Assembly: GCF_964656455.1 (NCBI RefSeq)
Contig: NC_135714.1
Coordinates: forward strand, 123,250,131 to 123,314,130
DNA from: Halichoerus grypus
Lineage: Eukaryota > Chordata > Mammalia > Carnivora > Phocidae
Direction of reading: 5' to 3'
DNA length: 64,000 nt
The notes below the pieces were generated by a model, which did not search any database, was not told the origin of the DNA, and saw only the letters and a list, made by a program, of their open reading frames with translations. Both the position numbers and the translations under genes were made by a program. Of the stretch, positions 11,641 to 21,429 are shown piece by piece (within the stretch, counting starts at the first letter, position 1; each line of letters starts with the position of its first letter).

Positions 11641-12184
11641 AGGTTTAAAGACCAAAAACAGAAAAAGGACCTCACTGGAGTCGTGCTAACAAGGTTTCTT
11701 CCTGAAACAAGTACCAGTGCTGGTCATGATCAATATTTTCTTAAAATCTTCAACACTGAAAATCCCACTCAATGTTTCCAGGTATAAGGAACATTTGAAA
11801 TGTAAAACTGAAATGGTTAACTAAATGATAGTATCACAGAACATTCAAGTAGTCAGGTGAGCGATAGTTTAAACATATGGGAAGAAATGCCCAAATGTAA
11901 TACAAGTGAGGCCATCAATTACAAGTTAGAGTTCTAAGAATCACTGAATTCTGTTCCCTGAATATAAGATGCCAATATATTTCTGTGGACAAAAGCAATA
12001 AAATATCAGATATCAAATGTGAAATGACATTCAAAACAATAGTGGACAGTCCCTGGAATATTATATGCAGTACGGAGGGTCAGTGACCCTCTAAGGAGAA
12101 AGGAAAAGAGAATATCTCAGGGATTGAGAGGCTTGTAAAAATAAACTTTAGAAAGCAGGATTCTTCTCACAGGTGCAAAATTAA
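11641..12184. other. Unique sequence, no feature seen
   Basis: I see no named repeat or coding frame between the old L1 and the MIR copy. Confidence 0.45.
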
Positions 12185-12415
12185 AATAATAATAATAAAT
12201 GTACTATATGTTTACTGTAAGCTGGGCAGAATGTTAAATCTTTGCGTATGTCATCCCATTCAGTCCTCCCAACCAGCCTAGGAGGAAGGTATTCCCATTC
12301 TCACCGCACAAGTGAGGAAATGGGTCGCAGGGCTTGAGATCACACAGCTGGTAGAGCAGGGAAGGGACTCCAAGGACGGCCTGACTCCAAAGCACGTACT
12401 CTTAGTTATTAGCAT
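12185..12415 (-). mobile_element. MIR SINE, antisense
   Basis: 'gtactatatgtttactgtaa', 'ccattcagtcctcccaacca', 'agtgaggaaatgggtcgcag' and 'gagatcacacagctggtaga' follow the antisense MIR consensus in order, including the diagnostic 'cacacagct' core. It is nearly full-length and old. Confidence 0.88.
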
Positions 12416-12599
12416 CTTTAAGCTGTGAAAAAACAACATGGGCTCATCTACCACATAGTAGACCTAGAAGGCAGTCCGTGAAATTTCAAAAGGGAAAACC
12501 CAAGGTCAAGTAATGTGATCCACGGCAGCACCAGTGGAATTCCCTTCCCCAGCAGGCAGAGCAGGATGAAGTAGAACATACTCAGAAAGGGAGTCGTTC

Positions 12600-12685
12600 A
12601 TCCATTTCTTCATCTCTTCAACAAATATTTCTTGAGGCCCTACTATGCGCCAAGCACTGTGTTAAGCCCTGAAACTTAAATTCAG
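12600..12685 (-). mobile_element. L2 3' end, antisense
   Basis: 'cttcaacaaatatttcttga' and 'ggccctactatgcgccaagc' match the reverse complement of the L2 3' terminus (ttcaacaaatatttattgag ... ctactatgtgccaggcac). Confidence 0.85.
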
Positions 12686-14609
12686 AATCAATTTCTAAGG
12701 GCAGAAAGGAATGCTTAGAGTAGACATTCTTGGCTCTTTTAGATTGAATTCGTGAAGGACAAGCACGGTTTAGAAAGAGAAGCCTTTTCTTGTTCTGGCA
12801 TAGTGAGCATGATAAACCACAAATCCGACCCATGTCCTTCTGTCTAAATTTAAACCATGTACATTTTGAGAGGTGGAACATTTGGACTCTGGGTATGGTT
12901 TTCTGAACACTTGAAGAAAATAGCACTAGGTCATAATTTTGGAACGGTAAGATGTTGCCTACTTTTTAAATGTGAGATCTGCTGAGATTTTTTTGTCCAT
13001 TTATTCCTATATTCCCGGTGGCTAACAAAATAACTTTAGAGCTGGTCTGTTTTCTATACTGATTTGCCTTATATTGTCAATGCTTCCTAATCTTAATCTT
13101 CAATTTTCTCCATCATCTCTCTCATGATTTTGACTTTGGGATTATTGTAATATGCCCTCTATAGACCCTGGGAAGAGAGCATGGTTTTCCTTAAGAATAT
13201 GGAAAAGAGAAGGTTTGTACCAGGCGGAGATGTTCTTAAAAGCATTATATTCTATATTAGCAAATAAAAACATCAGAATATTTTCCATAATTAAATATTC
13301 TCTTATAAATTATAAAGAAGTTAATTCCAACGACTGAATTTGAGCCTAGCTGACAGTTTTCCAACCTGGAAATTTCATGTTTGCATAACCAGCTTACTTA
13401 GAAAATAGTGGTTTTATGTTTATCAGCCACCAAAAGCCTACATGTAGGACAACAGATGCCCCAAGGGACACTCCAGCTCAGTCATTACAAAGGTGAGGCT
13501 GGAGGCCAGGAGGGAGGAAATAGATTGCATTGCACATGAGCATGACCTAGTGGCTGGTTCATTGAGTGGCATTTATGGCAGTAATAGAAAAGGCTACTTG
13601 TCTGTTTTCCAAGTGTCAGGGTAAGTGATGTGTATGCAGCTGTTGTTCATGGAGAGGTGAAAAGCTGGAAAGAACAGCATCCAACAAAGAAGGCGTAGGT
13701 AAGAGAAGGACATTCACGACCTCTTAATATTAAGCAGTTGGGACTCCCCACTGCCTCCAGGAACCTGGTCCATCAAAAGCACTTCTTTGCATAAGTAAAT
13801 AGAATGTTCTTACTGATTTGTCACAAGGAACCAAAAATGATAAACTTTACCTTGTAGAGGCTCCCAAATCATTGTGGGGAGTTTATTTACACTGTGAGTT
13901 ACTTAACACAGCTTACCATGGTAAGTATGATTTGCCATACAGATTTCATGAGGGGATGACTAGCCAGTGTGCAGTTATATTGTCAAATAATGTAATGTAA
14001 GTGTGATGCATCAACCCTAGAAAGAATGTAAAAATGCTACATTATGCCTTGTGGCCAAACACGTATTATATGTACATATATGTACATACATGCCTAAGCA
14101 CTTCTGTAGTCCTTTGATAACATGACTTTGCATGCCTGTCAACATTTTGATTAAGGTTGACTCTATGGAAAGTTATCTGAAGCACTTTTTATAATCTCTC
14201 AATGATAACCATGTTTCATCTTAAATGACTATTGATATACAACAGTTAATATTTTATTCCCATCAGATTTTATAGAACTCGATATTTCCTACCCAGAATT
14301 GTGAACTTACTACAATATTCCTATGATTGGTCTCAGTACTTTTTGGGAAAAAAAATAAGGCCAGGGTCCTGCTTGAAAAAAAAAAAATGCTGAGTCCTAA
14401 ATGCCTCATTTGAAAATTATGTTCCATAAATTTGCATATTATTTTCATGAGGCTCATCTATATAAATTTAAATAATTGTTGAGCTATATTGCCAATATAC
14501 TCAAATTCATTATTAAGTAGTAAACCCATGAATTGCTAAGAGATTTTCTAAATTATTACATCTCTGATGAGAAGTGAAAGTAGCAGCATTGAAAGTATGG
14601 AATAAAGTA
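12686..14609. other. Unique sequence with one 20-bp palindrome
   Basis: I see no gene or transposable element. A perfect 20-bp palindrome at 14069-14088 (tatgtacatatatgtacata) is the only local structure. A-runs occur near 14347 and 14378. Confidence 0.45.
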
Positions 14610-14735
14610 TGATTTAACAGAAAGAGTTTTGGAGTAGGAGTACAGAGACTGGGTTCTATTCTCTACTTCGTCACAAATATGCTGCATGATCCAGACCATC
14701 AGTTTCCTGTTCTCAGAACATTGTGGGAGGGAGAG
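14610..14735 (+). mobile_element. MIR SINE fragment, sense
   Basis: 'gttttggagtaggagtacag', 'agactgggttctattctcta', 'cttcgtcacaaatatgctgc' and 'ccatcagtttcctgttctca' parallel sense MIR (tttggagccagactgcctgggttcgaatcc ... tcagtttcctcatc, quoted in pieces). The copy is truncated. Confidence 0.7.
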
Positions 14736-14769
14736 ATTCATAATGTTCTGTATTCAAGTGATTTATGTT

Positions 14770-15262
14770 GCACTGGCAAAAAACAGCCAGCTCAAATTAT
14801 CTTAACGGATAAGGGACTTTCTGACTTAGGGAGTGTGAGAGTCCAGAGGTAGGGAGGGTTTTAGGGCAGGACCCAGGCTCCATCTCCTAAGGACCTGATT
14901 CTCCCCATCTCTCCACCCTTGGTGTTGGCTTTATCTTCAGCCTAACCACCCTCATGGTCACCAGATGGCTGCCAACATCTGAGGATGCACATTCAGAGAC
15001 AACATGTCTGCCTCACATTTGAAGCAAACTGCTTGCCTTTTTCTTCTGATTAAACTAATGGGGACCACCATCTCAGAAGTGCCTTAGCTGTGTGGGAGAA
15101 GTGTGCCTGCCCCCTAAAAATCTGACATTTGTTAGAGGGGAGTAGGAAAGAATGAATGATGAGTAGATAACCAACAAATATCCAACACAAGGTTTTTTAA
15201 CTGATGTGATCTTCTACTATTTGAATTTCCTTGACCTCACTAAGTTTATGCATTTATTCAAC
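14770..15262 (+). mobile_element. Unnamed interspersed repeat, copy 1
   Basis: This stretch shares a recognisable layout with two other places in the window (18090-18292 and 29530-30010). The 5' part reads 'agccagctcaaattatctta' and 'gagagtccagaggtagggag', like the 'caaactggctt ... agatcagaggtagaga' part of the 29.5-kb copy. The 3' part reads 'gagtaggaaagaatgaatga' and 'taaccaacaaatatccaaca', and aligns by eye with 'gggtaggaaagaaataaatg' and 'aatcagcaaatgtctggtac' of the 18.2-kb copy. I recognise it as a common mammalian interspersed element but cannot name the family with confidence. Confidence 0.5.
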
Positions 15263-15264
15263 AT

Positions 15265-15625
15265 TTATTTAGAATCTAAATCATGGCTCATGGCCCACCC
15301 CCAAGGAGATTATAGTCTGGTTAGAGAGAGAGAGAGAGAGATAAGAGAAACAATTATTTCAATAGCCAAAGGAGAGATTTATGAAAATAAATAAATCAAA
15401 AACAAATGGGTGTGGGAAAACTATGATACAAGAAAAGAGAGAGAGGCATAAGGCACCAATCTGAAGAGCCTGAAGAAAGAAAGTGGCCAGAGAACAGGCT
15501 GAATGGAAAAAGAGGGCAAAAAGCGCACATGGAAGATTGTTAGGGCCAGATTGTGAAGAGCCGCGTGTATACATCTGCGGAGCTTGGACTTGGTCTGTGG
15601 AAATCAGGTAGAAATATATTCAGAT
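15265..15625 (-). mobile_element. L2 LINE, antisense, with (GA)n
   Basis: 'ccaaggagattatagtctgg' corresponds to antisense L2 'atggagcttacattctagtg', and 'attgttagggccagattgtg' corresponds to antisense L2 'ggccagatcatgtagggcct'. The start 'cattcatttattcaacattta' at about 15245-15270 agrees with an L2 3' end. A short (GA)n run lies at 15323-15342. Confidence 0.6.
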
Positions 15626-15694
15626 TTGTTTGGAAAGTGAACATGATTGTAGTTTTCAAAAGCCTAAAAGCATAAGTTAGGTACATTACTATAG

Positions 15695-16325
15695 GTTGTC
15701 AACTTATATTGTTGGTTGTTTCCTTTGCTGTGTGGAAACTTTTCAGTTTGATACCATAGCCCAGCTTGTCTATTTTTACTTTTGTTGCCTGTGCTTTTGG
15801 TGTCATATCCAAGAAATCATTGTCAAGATCTATGTCAAGGAAATTTTTCCTTATGTTTTCTCCTAGGAGTTTTAAGGTTTCAGATCTTTTCATTGATTTT
15901 TAGTTGATTTTTGTGTATGGCGCAAAACAAAGGTCCAATTTCTGTATCTTGCATGTGGCTATCAAATTTTCCCAATACCATTTACTGAAGAGACTAACCT
16001 TCCCCCATTGGACATTCTTGTAACCCTTGTCAAAGATCAGTTGACCATATATGTGTGGGTTTATTTCTGTGCTCTGTATTCTGTTCCATTGATTTGTGTT
16101 TCTGTTTTTATATCAGTACCATACTGTTTTGATTATTGAAGCTTTGTAATATATTTTGAAATAAGGAAGTATGTTGCCTCCAGCTCTGTTCTTCTTGTTC
16201 AAAATTGTTTTAGCTATCTGTAATCTTTTGTGGTCCTTCATGATTTTTGGGATTGTTTTTCTATTTCTATAAAAAAAAATGCCTTTGGGATTTTGATAAA
16301 GATTGCATTGAATCTGCAGATCACT
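15695..16325 (-). mobile_element. L1 ORF2 segment, inverted 5' part of a twin-primed copy
   Basis: The minus strand encodes an L1 ORF2 passage; residues such as LLGENIRKNFLDIDLDNDFL and TPKAQATKVKIDKLGYGIKL are readable in a 64-codon frame at 15699-15893. On the plus strand, phrases like 'ttgtcaaagatcagttgacc' and 'accatactgttttgattatt' are classic antisense L1. The segment ends near 16325, where the orientation flips to the sense fragment that follows. The ORF2 position at its left end (KETTNN) precedes directly the one where the sense piece begins. Confidence 0.85.
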
Positions 16326-17285
16326 TTGCAGAAAACATTTACAAACAATGTATTTGATAAAGGGTTAATATCCAAAATATATAAGGAACTCCTACAAATC
16401 AAGAGCAAAAAAACAAACAACCTGATGAAAAGGGCAAAGAACTAAATAGACATTTCCAAAGAAGATATGCAAATGGCCAACACATAAATGAAAAGGTGCT
16501 CACCATCATTAATCATCAGGAAAATATAAAGCAAAACCACAGTGCAGTATCATCTTACATCTGTTAGGGTGGCTATTATTAAAAAAAAAAAAAAAAAGTA
16601 AGTGTTAGCAAGGATGTGAAGAAATGAAAAAGGGAATCCTAGCACGTCCATGTTCATTGTAGCATGATTCACAATAGCCAAGATATGGAAACAACTAAGT
16701 ATCTCTTGATGGATGAATGGATAAAGAAAATGTGATATACATATAAATACAATGGACTATTATTCAGCCTTTAAAAAGAAGAAAATCCTGCCATTTGCAA
16801 CAACATAGATGAACCTATGGACATTATGCTAAGTGAAATAAGCCAAACAGAGAAGGAGAGATATTACAAGTTACCACTTATCTGAGGAATCTAAAATGTC
16901 AAACTCATAAAAGCAGATAGTAGAATGGTGGTTGCCAGGGGCTGGGGGTAAAGGGAAACAAAAAGGTATTAATCAAAGGGTACAAAGTTTCATTATGTCA
17001 GATGAATAAGTCCTAGAGAACTACTGTACAGCATAGTACCTATAATTAACAATATTGTGTTGTATACTTAACAGTTTGCTGACTGTAGATCTCATGTTAA
17101 TGGTTCTTATCACAAAAGATGATAATAATAAAGAGGCGAGGAGAAAATCTTTAGAGGTGATGGATATGTTTATGGCATAGATTATGATGATGGTTCCATG
17201 GGTATCCACTTACCTCCAAATATCATCAAATTGCATACGTTAAATATACAAAGCTTTTTGTATATCAATCATTCTCCAATAAAGT
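16326..17285 (+). mobile_element. L1 ORF2 C-terminus and 3' UTR, sense part of the twin-primed copy
   Basis: The sense strand starts at the ORF2 passage FTNNVFDKGLISKIYKELLQ (frame near 16330-16440). It runs on through 'aaagaagatatgcaaatggc', 'caatagccaagatatggaaa', 'aatggactattattcagcct' and 'ctaagtgaaataagccaaac' to an L1 3' UTR that ends near 17285. No long poly(A) remains. The frame is broken by stops and the A-run near 16580. Together with the preceding inverted piece it forms one 5'-inverted insertion. Confidence 0.88.
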
Positions 17286-18089
17286 GGTTTTATATCCAAA
17301 TTACAATGGCCCTGGGCCCATACTTCCCTGTAAAATGCTAGCCTTTTCTGTCCTCTACATATATACACCCTTCAAAGACCCCCCAGTTTTTTTCTGGGGT
17401 CTCCACATTGAAAACCAGACTGTCTGCAGTAGTCATCAAGTGGCATCAGTGATGTTCTCCTCCTCTGCTCTGGCTTCTGCTTGTCCATGCCCTTTGGCCA
17501 AGAAGCTACTTATAGAAACCTTGTTAACAGTGCTAATCCACTTACGGAGGTCTGTGGAGCTCTAGAGTGGTGCTGGATGCCAGAGAGAAGGGCTCTCACA
17601 ACTAACTGAGAGCCTGGTTTCCTGGGCTCTAAAACAATTGTTTGCACCCAACAATGCACAAAGTGAGACTTTTATAAAAATCATTCCTTCTCACCTAACC
17701 ATGGGTGTTCGTTTATTTTAAGAGACATGGTGGGATCCAAATACTATGACATTTCATATTACCCACCCTCCTCAAAGTCCTTACACATATAAAATCTGCC
17801 CTCCTGCCTCCAGCAACAAAACCTTCATCCATATCAAGATGGAGATGGAGATGCAGGGAGAGGGAGCTTGGATTTTTGCACTACCAGGAAATGGGCCCCA
17901 GCCTCTGATGCTTCCACAGACTAATTTACCACTTATCTTCAGTCCAATGTCTGACACCTCAAAGGCCGTAAGTATTACTCATTGAGTAAAAGCACAAGTA
18001 AACAATGCAGGGGATGGATTGGAGACAGGAAAAGATAGACTAATAGACTGTTGGAACAGTCTAGGAGCACTAACCTCAGACACCAGCAG
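17286..18089. other. Unique sequence, no feature seen
   Basis: The short frames at 17284-17565 and 17746-17985 have no recognisable family, no upstream promoter signs and no splice context. I treat them as chance openings. Confidence 0.45.
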
Positions 18090-18292
18090 GTGAGGCCAAC
18101 TTTGAGAAATATCTCTGAGATGGAGTCACCAGATATTTACAAATTTTTCTCCTCTTACAGCTTTCAGGAGGGTAGGAAAGAAATAAATGCCAAATAGACA
18201 ATCAGCAAATGTCTGGTACAGGTTTTTAGCAATTCTGACTTTCTACGATCCTAAATTCCTTGGCCTTTGTCAAATATATGCAAAACCAAGAG
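18090..18292 (+). mobile_element. Unnamed interspersed repeat, copy 2 (partial)
   Basis: 'gggtaggaaagaaataaatg', 'gacaatcagcaaatgtctgg' and 'taaattccttggcctttgtc' align by eye with 15140-15260 ('gagtaggaaagaatgaatga', 'gataaccaacaaatatccaa', 'gaatttccttgacctcacta'). It is the same unnamed family as copy 1, and only the 3' part is evident. Confidence 0.5.
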
Positions 18293-18569
18293 TCATCATC
18301 ATTGAGACCCTTCCCAAGGATGACTGGAGTCTCAGGAGACTCTAGAGACTCTAGAAAGCCTTCAGGAAAGCAAAGGTCCAAATACCTGAGGAACCAATAA
18401 GGTTCAAGGAGATTTCCTATGTGGAAGCATTGCGCATAGGAAATTTAGGAGGCTGTGTTACGGAACTAAAAGTTCAGAACCCAGAAGATGAGAATGCATG
18501 AGAAAAAACACCTAGAAAAATAGCTAGTGTGGAATTATTGAGTAGATACCTGGATTTAGATCATAATGC

Positions 18570-18785
18570 CAGTAAAAATAGTAAAAACAATTACTATCTT
18601 TTGTTACATTCTAATATGTGCCAGGCAGTATGCCACCTGCTTTAGATATGATACTATATGTATGTCTCAAAACTAGGATGGGAGGGAATATTTCTATCTA
18701 TATTAGAGATAAGAACTGAGTCTCTTCTAGAGAAAGAAACTTGTTCAAAGATAATTTCTGGACTTTTTTACTTCAAAATATGATC
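18570..18785 (-). mobile_element. MIR SINE, antisense
   Basis: 'ctaatatgtgccaggcagta', 'gcctgctttagat'-type wording (here 'ccacctgctttagatatgat'), 'agagataagaactgagtctc' and 'aaacttgttcaaagataatt' follow antisense MIR order. It is diverged. Confidence 0.7.
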
Positions 18786-19928
18786 TTGTCTGTGGAACTT
18801 CATCTTTTAGAAGCTGAGAAAATTTAAATTGGTATCACTTTAGAAAAATAAGTAATTACTAAATGCCACAATTGCTATGTTATCTCTTGCCAACCAATCA
18901 ACTCAAAGTAATTTACTAGGTGTAATCCATATCTGATCCTGATAAAAATGAAAATATCACTTTGATATATACTTTTCTTCTCTCTCATGTGTTCTTCCTT
19001 CATAAATGCTTTTTAAAAAAATACCAGTTGGTATTTCATAGGTGGTTCCATCACACTGATCCCTAATTCAGAAAGATATGACTTGCCCTCCTGTTGACCC
19101 TGAGTTTTCAAACTCACCAGCAAAAGAATAGGTACATGAATCTGACTATGAGTTATTTCTGTTCCCACAAGTAAATCATATGCAGTTTTTCAAATACCTA
19201 TTCAAGTATTCTTTGGGAATATAAAAGGCTATTTAATACAGAAATTCAAAACCACATGTTAGAGAAATGTAATATTAATAGCAATAGTCTTGACATTTAA
19301 TGTGAATCAAAGAAACAAGAGTTTCTTACTTTAGACTTCAGATCTCACTTCAGATGTCAGATCTATATTATGAGTCTTAATTGAGTGACCTTTCAGGTTA
19401 TTATCAAGGGAAATATAAGCAGCATAGACCCATAAACACAGGATTTGATTTGGCTGCAAAATCGGTATTTCTGATTCCTAATAATAGGGTGAAACTAATA
19501 ATCCACTGAGCTATGCTACCTTCTTGGAGAATAAAGAATGAGGGCTTATTATTTTCAGGAAAAGTTACTTAAGTGATATACTCCCTTTTCTTTTCAAATA
19601 TAAATCACCTTTAGCTTTCTGAATCATTGATGCCTCCAAATTAAGATTCTGGAGCAGGTGGAGAAACTGAAAAGTACCTAGGACTCTTGAATATGGGCCA
19701 AAACCCAGAATAGATGGGTATAAACCAGTAAGTACTCAGTTTATTAAACCCAAGTGAGCTGAGATTCTGAGAATTTGGGGCATCTCTGGAGGATATGACT
19801 TTGAATCAGAGACGTTTCCAGAAAGTCATTCTGATTTGCAACCACCGCAGAGGGAGGAATTCCTAAAGACATTGGAACCCACTTGAGCAAGGTGAGCACT
19901 TTCAGAATTGCTTAAAACTAAATTTTCA
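18786..19928. other. Unique sequence, no feature seen
   Basis: I see no repeat family or coding frame in this stretch up to the first CanSINE. Confidence 0.45.
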
Positions 19929-20144
19929 GGGGTGCCTGAGTGGTGCAGCCAGCTGGGTGTCTGACTTTCGGTTTTGGTTTGGTCGTGATCTGGGGGTCAT
20001 GAGATTGAGCCCTGTGTGGGGCTCCGCGCTCAGCATGGAGTCTGCTTGGGATTTTTTTCTTCCTCTCCCTCTACCCCTCCCACTTGTGTGCTCGCTCTCT
20101 CTCTCTCTCAAATAAGTAAATAAATCTAAAAAAAAAAAAAAAAA
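19929..20144 (+). mobile_element. CanSINE, older subfamily, sense
   Basis: A tRNA-derived head (ggggtgcctgagtggtgcag, with an A-box-like region, then 'gagattgagccctgtgtggg' over the B box) is followed by 'gcatggagtctgcttgggat', a pyrimidine-rich stretch, (AAAT)n, 'aaatct' and a poly(A) run ending at 20144. Flanking direct repeats are about 'aactaaatttt' before the element and 'acctaaattttt' after it. This is the only CanSINE in the first 35 kb. Confidence 0.95.
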
Positions 20145-20949
20145 CCTAAATTTTTGTTAGTGTCCTATGGGACTCTCTGAATAACTGGAAACCTCTGGAC
20201 CCCTGTATTTTCTCCTGTACATTTCGGAAGACCTGGAGTAGATGTTCTTTTGGAAGAAGAAAAGGCTAAGATCAAAACAAAGCCCCCAAAGCAGCTGTGC
20301 ATCCCTGGAATCCCCAAGGATCCAGCATGATCCTGGGATATTCCAGAGATTCCCTAAGTGTCTTGGAGCTGGGCAATTTGGACTGACTACAAAGAGAACC
20401 CAGTGGTCCAACCTCTGACATTCAGACCCTAGGGCTCAGGGCCAAAATGTCCTTTCTGTGTTGCTGGATGTCATTTTCATGCCTCAGCTTGATATAGTGA
20501 ACAAAAGTCATTGAGTTATGGCTCCATTCCAAGAAAGAGGCCTTATTAACTCACTGCCTAATTGCCAGTTAGAAATGCAAAAATCTATTTCTGAATGAGA
20601 AGTGGTGTGTAACCTTGGAATAGAGAGCAACTTCGATGGTCTCGTAGCTGAGGGCCAGCTGACATTTTCGCTCTGTCTTCTGGAAAACTATTCAGCCATG
20701 TACAACTGGAGTTGGAAAGCAAAACAAGTAGTAAAGAAAAAGGGAAGAATTTTAAAGGAGAATGAAACAACCACAACAGGACAAATAATCCTGAATCACA
20801 AATTAGAACGCTCCCATTGGCAGAGACACAAAGGTAATATTTTCACTAGAATGAATAGTCCTAGAAAAATTTGTTCTCCAATATCAGACACAACCGGGCC
20901 TTTCCTTCCATAGGAGACATGAATGTCTCCTTTTTCCACTTCATCTTTT
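20145..20949. other. Unique sequence, no feature seen
   Basis: No named repeat is present. The 103-codon frame at 20602-20913 has no recognisable domain or family resemblance and is taken as chance. Confidence 0.45.
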
Positions 20950-21417
20950 TCAGTAATCCAAACAAAATTTTAGCAGCAGAAAAAATAATGAATTTAGTCC
21001 ATTTAGGTCCAGTATTTCCTCGTTAATGTATTAACTCCCTGGCAGTCGTCAAACGGGGCACTCTGACTCCGGAATATTTCCTTTTCTTTTATCACCTTTG
21101 GAATTCCAATGGCACTGAATAACTAATTATAGCCTACTTAATTCCGTACCAGTGCAAGAAGCAGACACTGTAGGAGCACATTAATTTCATCCTCCTGAAC
21201 CTTTGGGAGGCCTTGTATGGCACAGAGGCAGACTGCTGTTTGAAATTTCTTTTTTCCATGTGTGTCAGAACTCTTTAACTTCAACCGCTCCGCTAAGAGG
21301 CTGTTGTTTTAGTTCAAAGTGTACACAAAGGAGAGGATCGCCATGTATGAACTAATATTTGCTTAACTGTCTTCATTTCCCCAGTGCCCCTGTGTTCTGT
21401 GTTCTTTTCTTTTGCAG
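20950..21417. promoter_or_regulatory. Candidate conserved non-coding block
   Basis: Repeat-free sequence with retained CpGs near 21020, 21048, 21054, 21071, 21146, 21284, 21289 and 21339. Two homeodomain-like words, 'actaattatag' and 'cttaattcc', lie at 21121-21145. It leads directly into a strong polypyrimidine tract and CAG at 21404-21417. The mix of CpG retention and homeobox words resembles developmental enhancers or intronic conserved elements. Function is inferred from base composition only. Confidence 0.35.
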
Positions 21418-21425
21418 TCATGATG
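21418..21425 (+). other. Candidate 8-nt micro-exon or recursive-splice unit
   Basis: The sequence is a pyrimidine-rich tract ending TTCTTTTCTTTTGCAG (to 21417), then the eight bases tcatgatg, then GTAAGTAAA (from 21426). The acceptor and the donor each match the vertebrate consensus very well. A branch-like 'cttaact' lies at 21363-21369, about 50 nt upstream, although an intervening cag at 21382-21384 could compete. An 8-nt exon would shift a reading frame and contains two overlapping ATG words. No flanking coding exon is in the window to test it. It could be coincidence. Confidence 0.25.
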
Positions 21426-21429
21426 GTAA

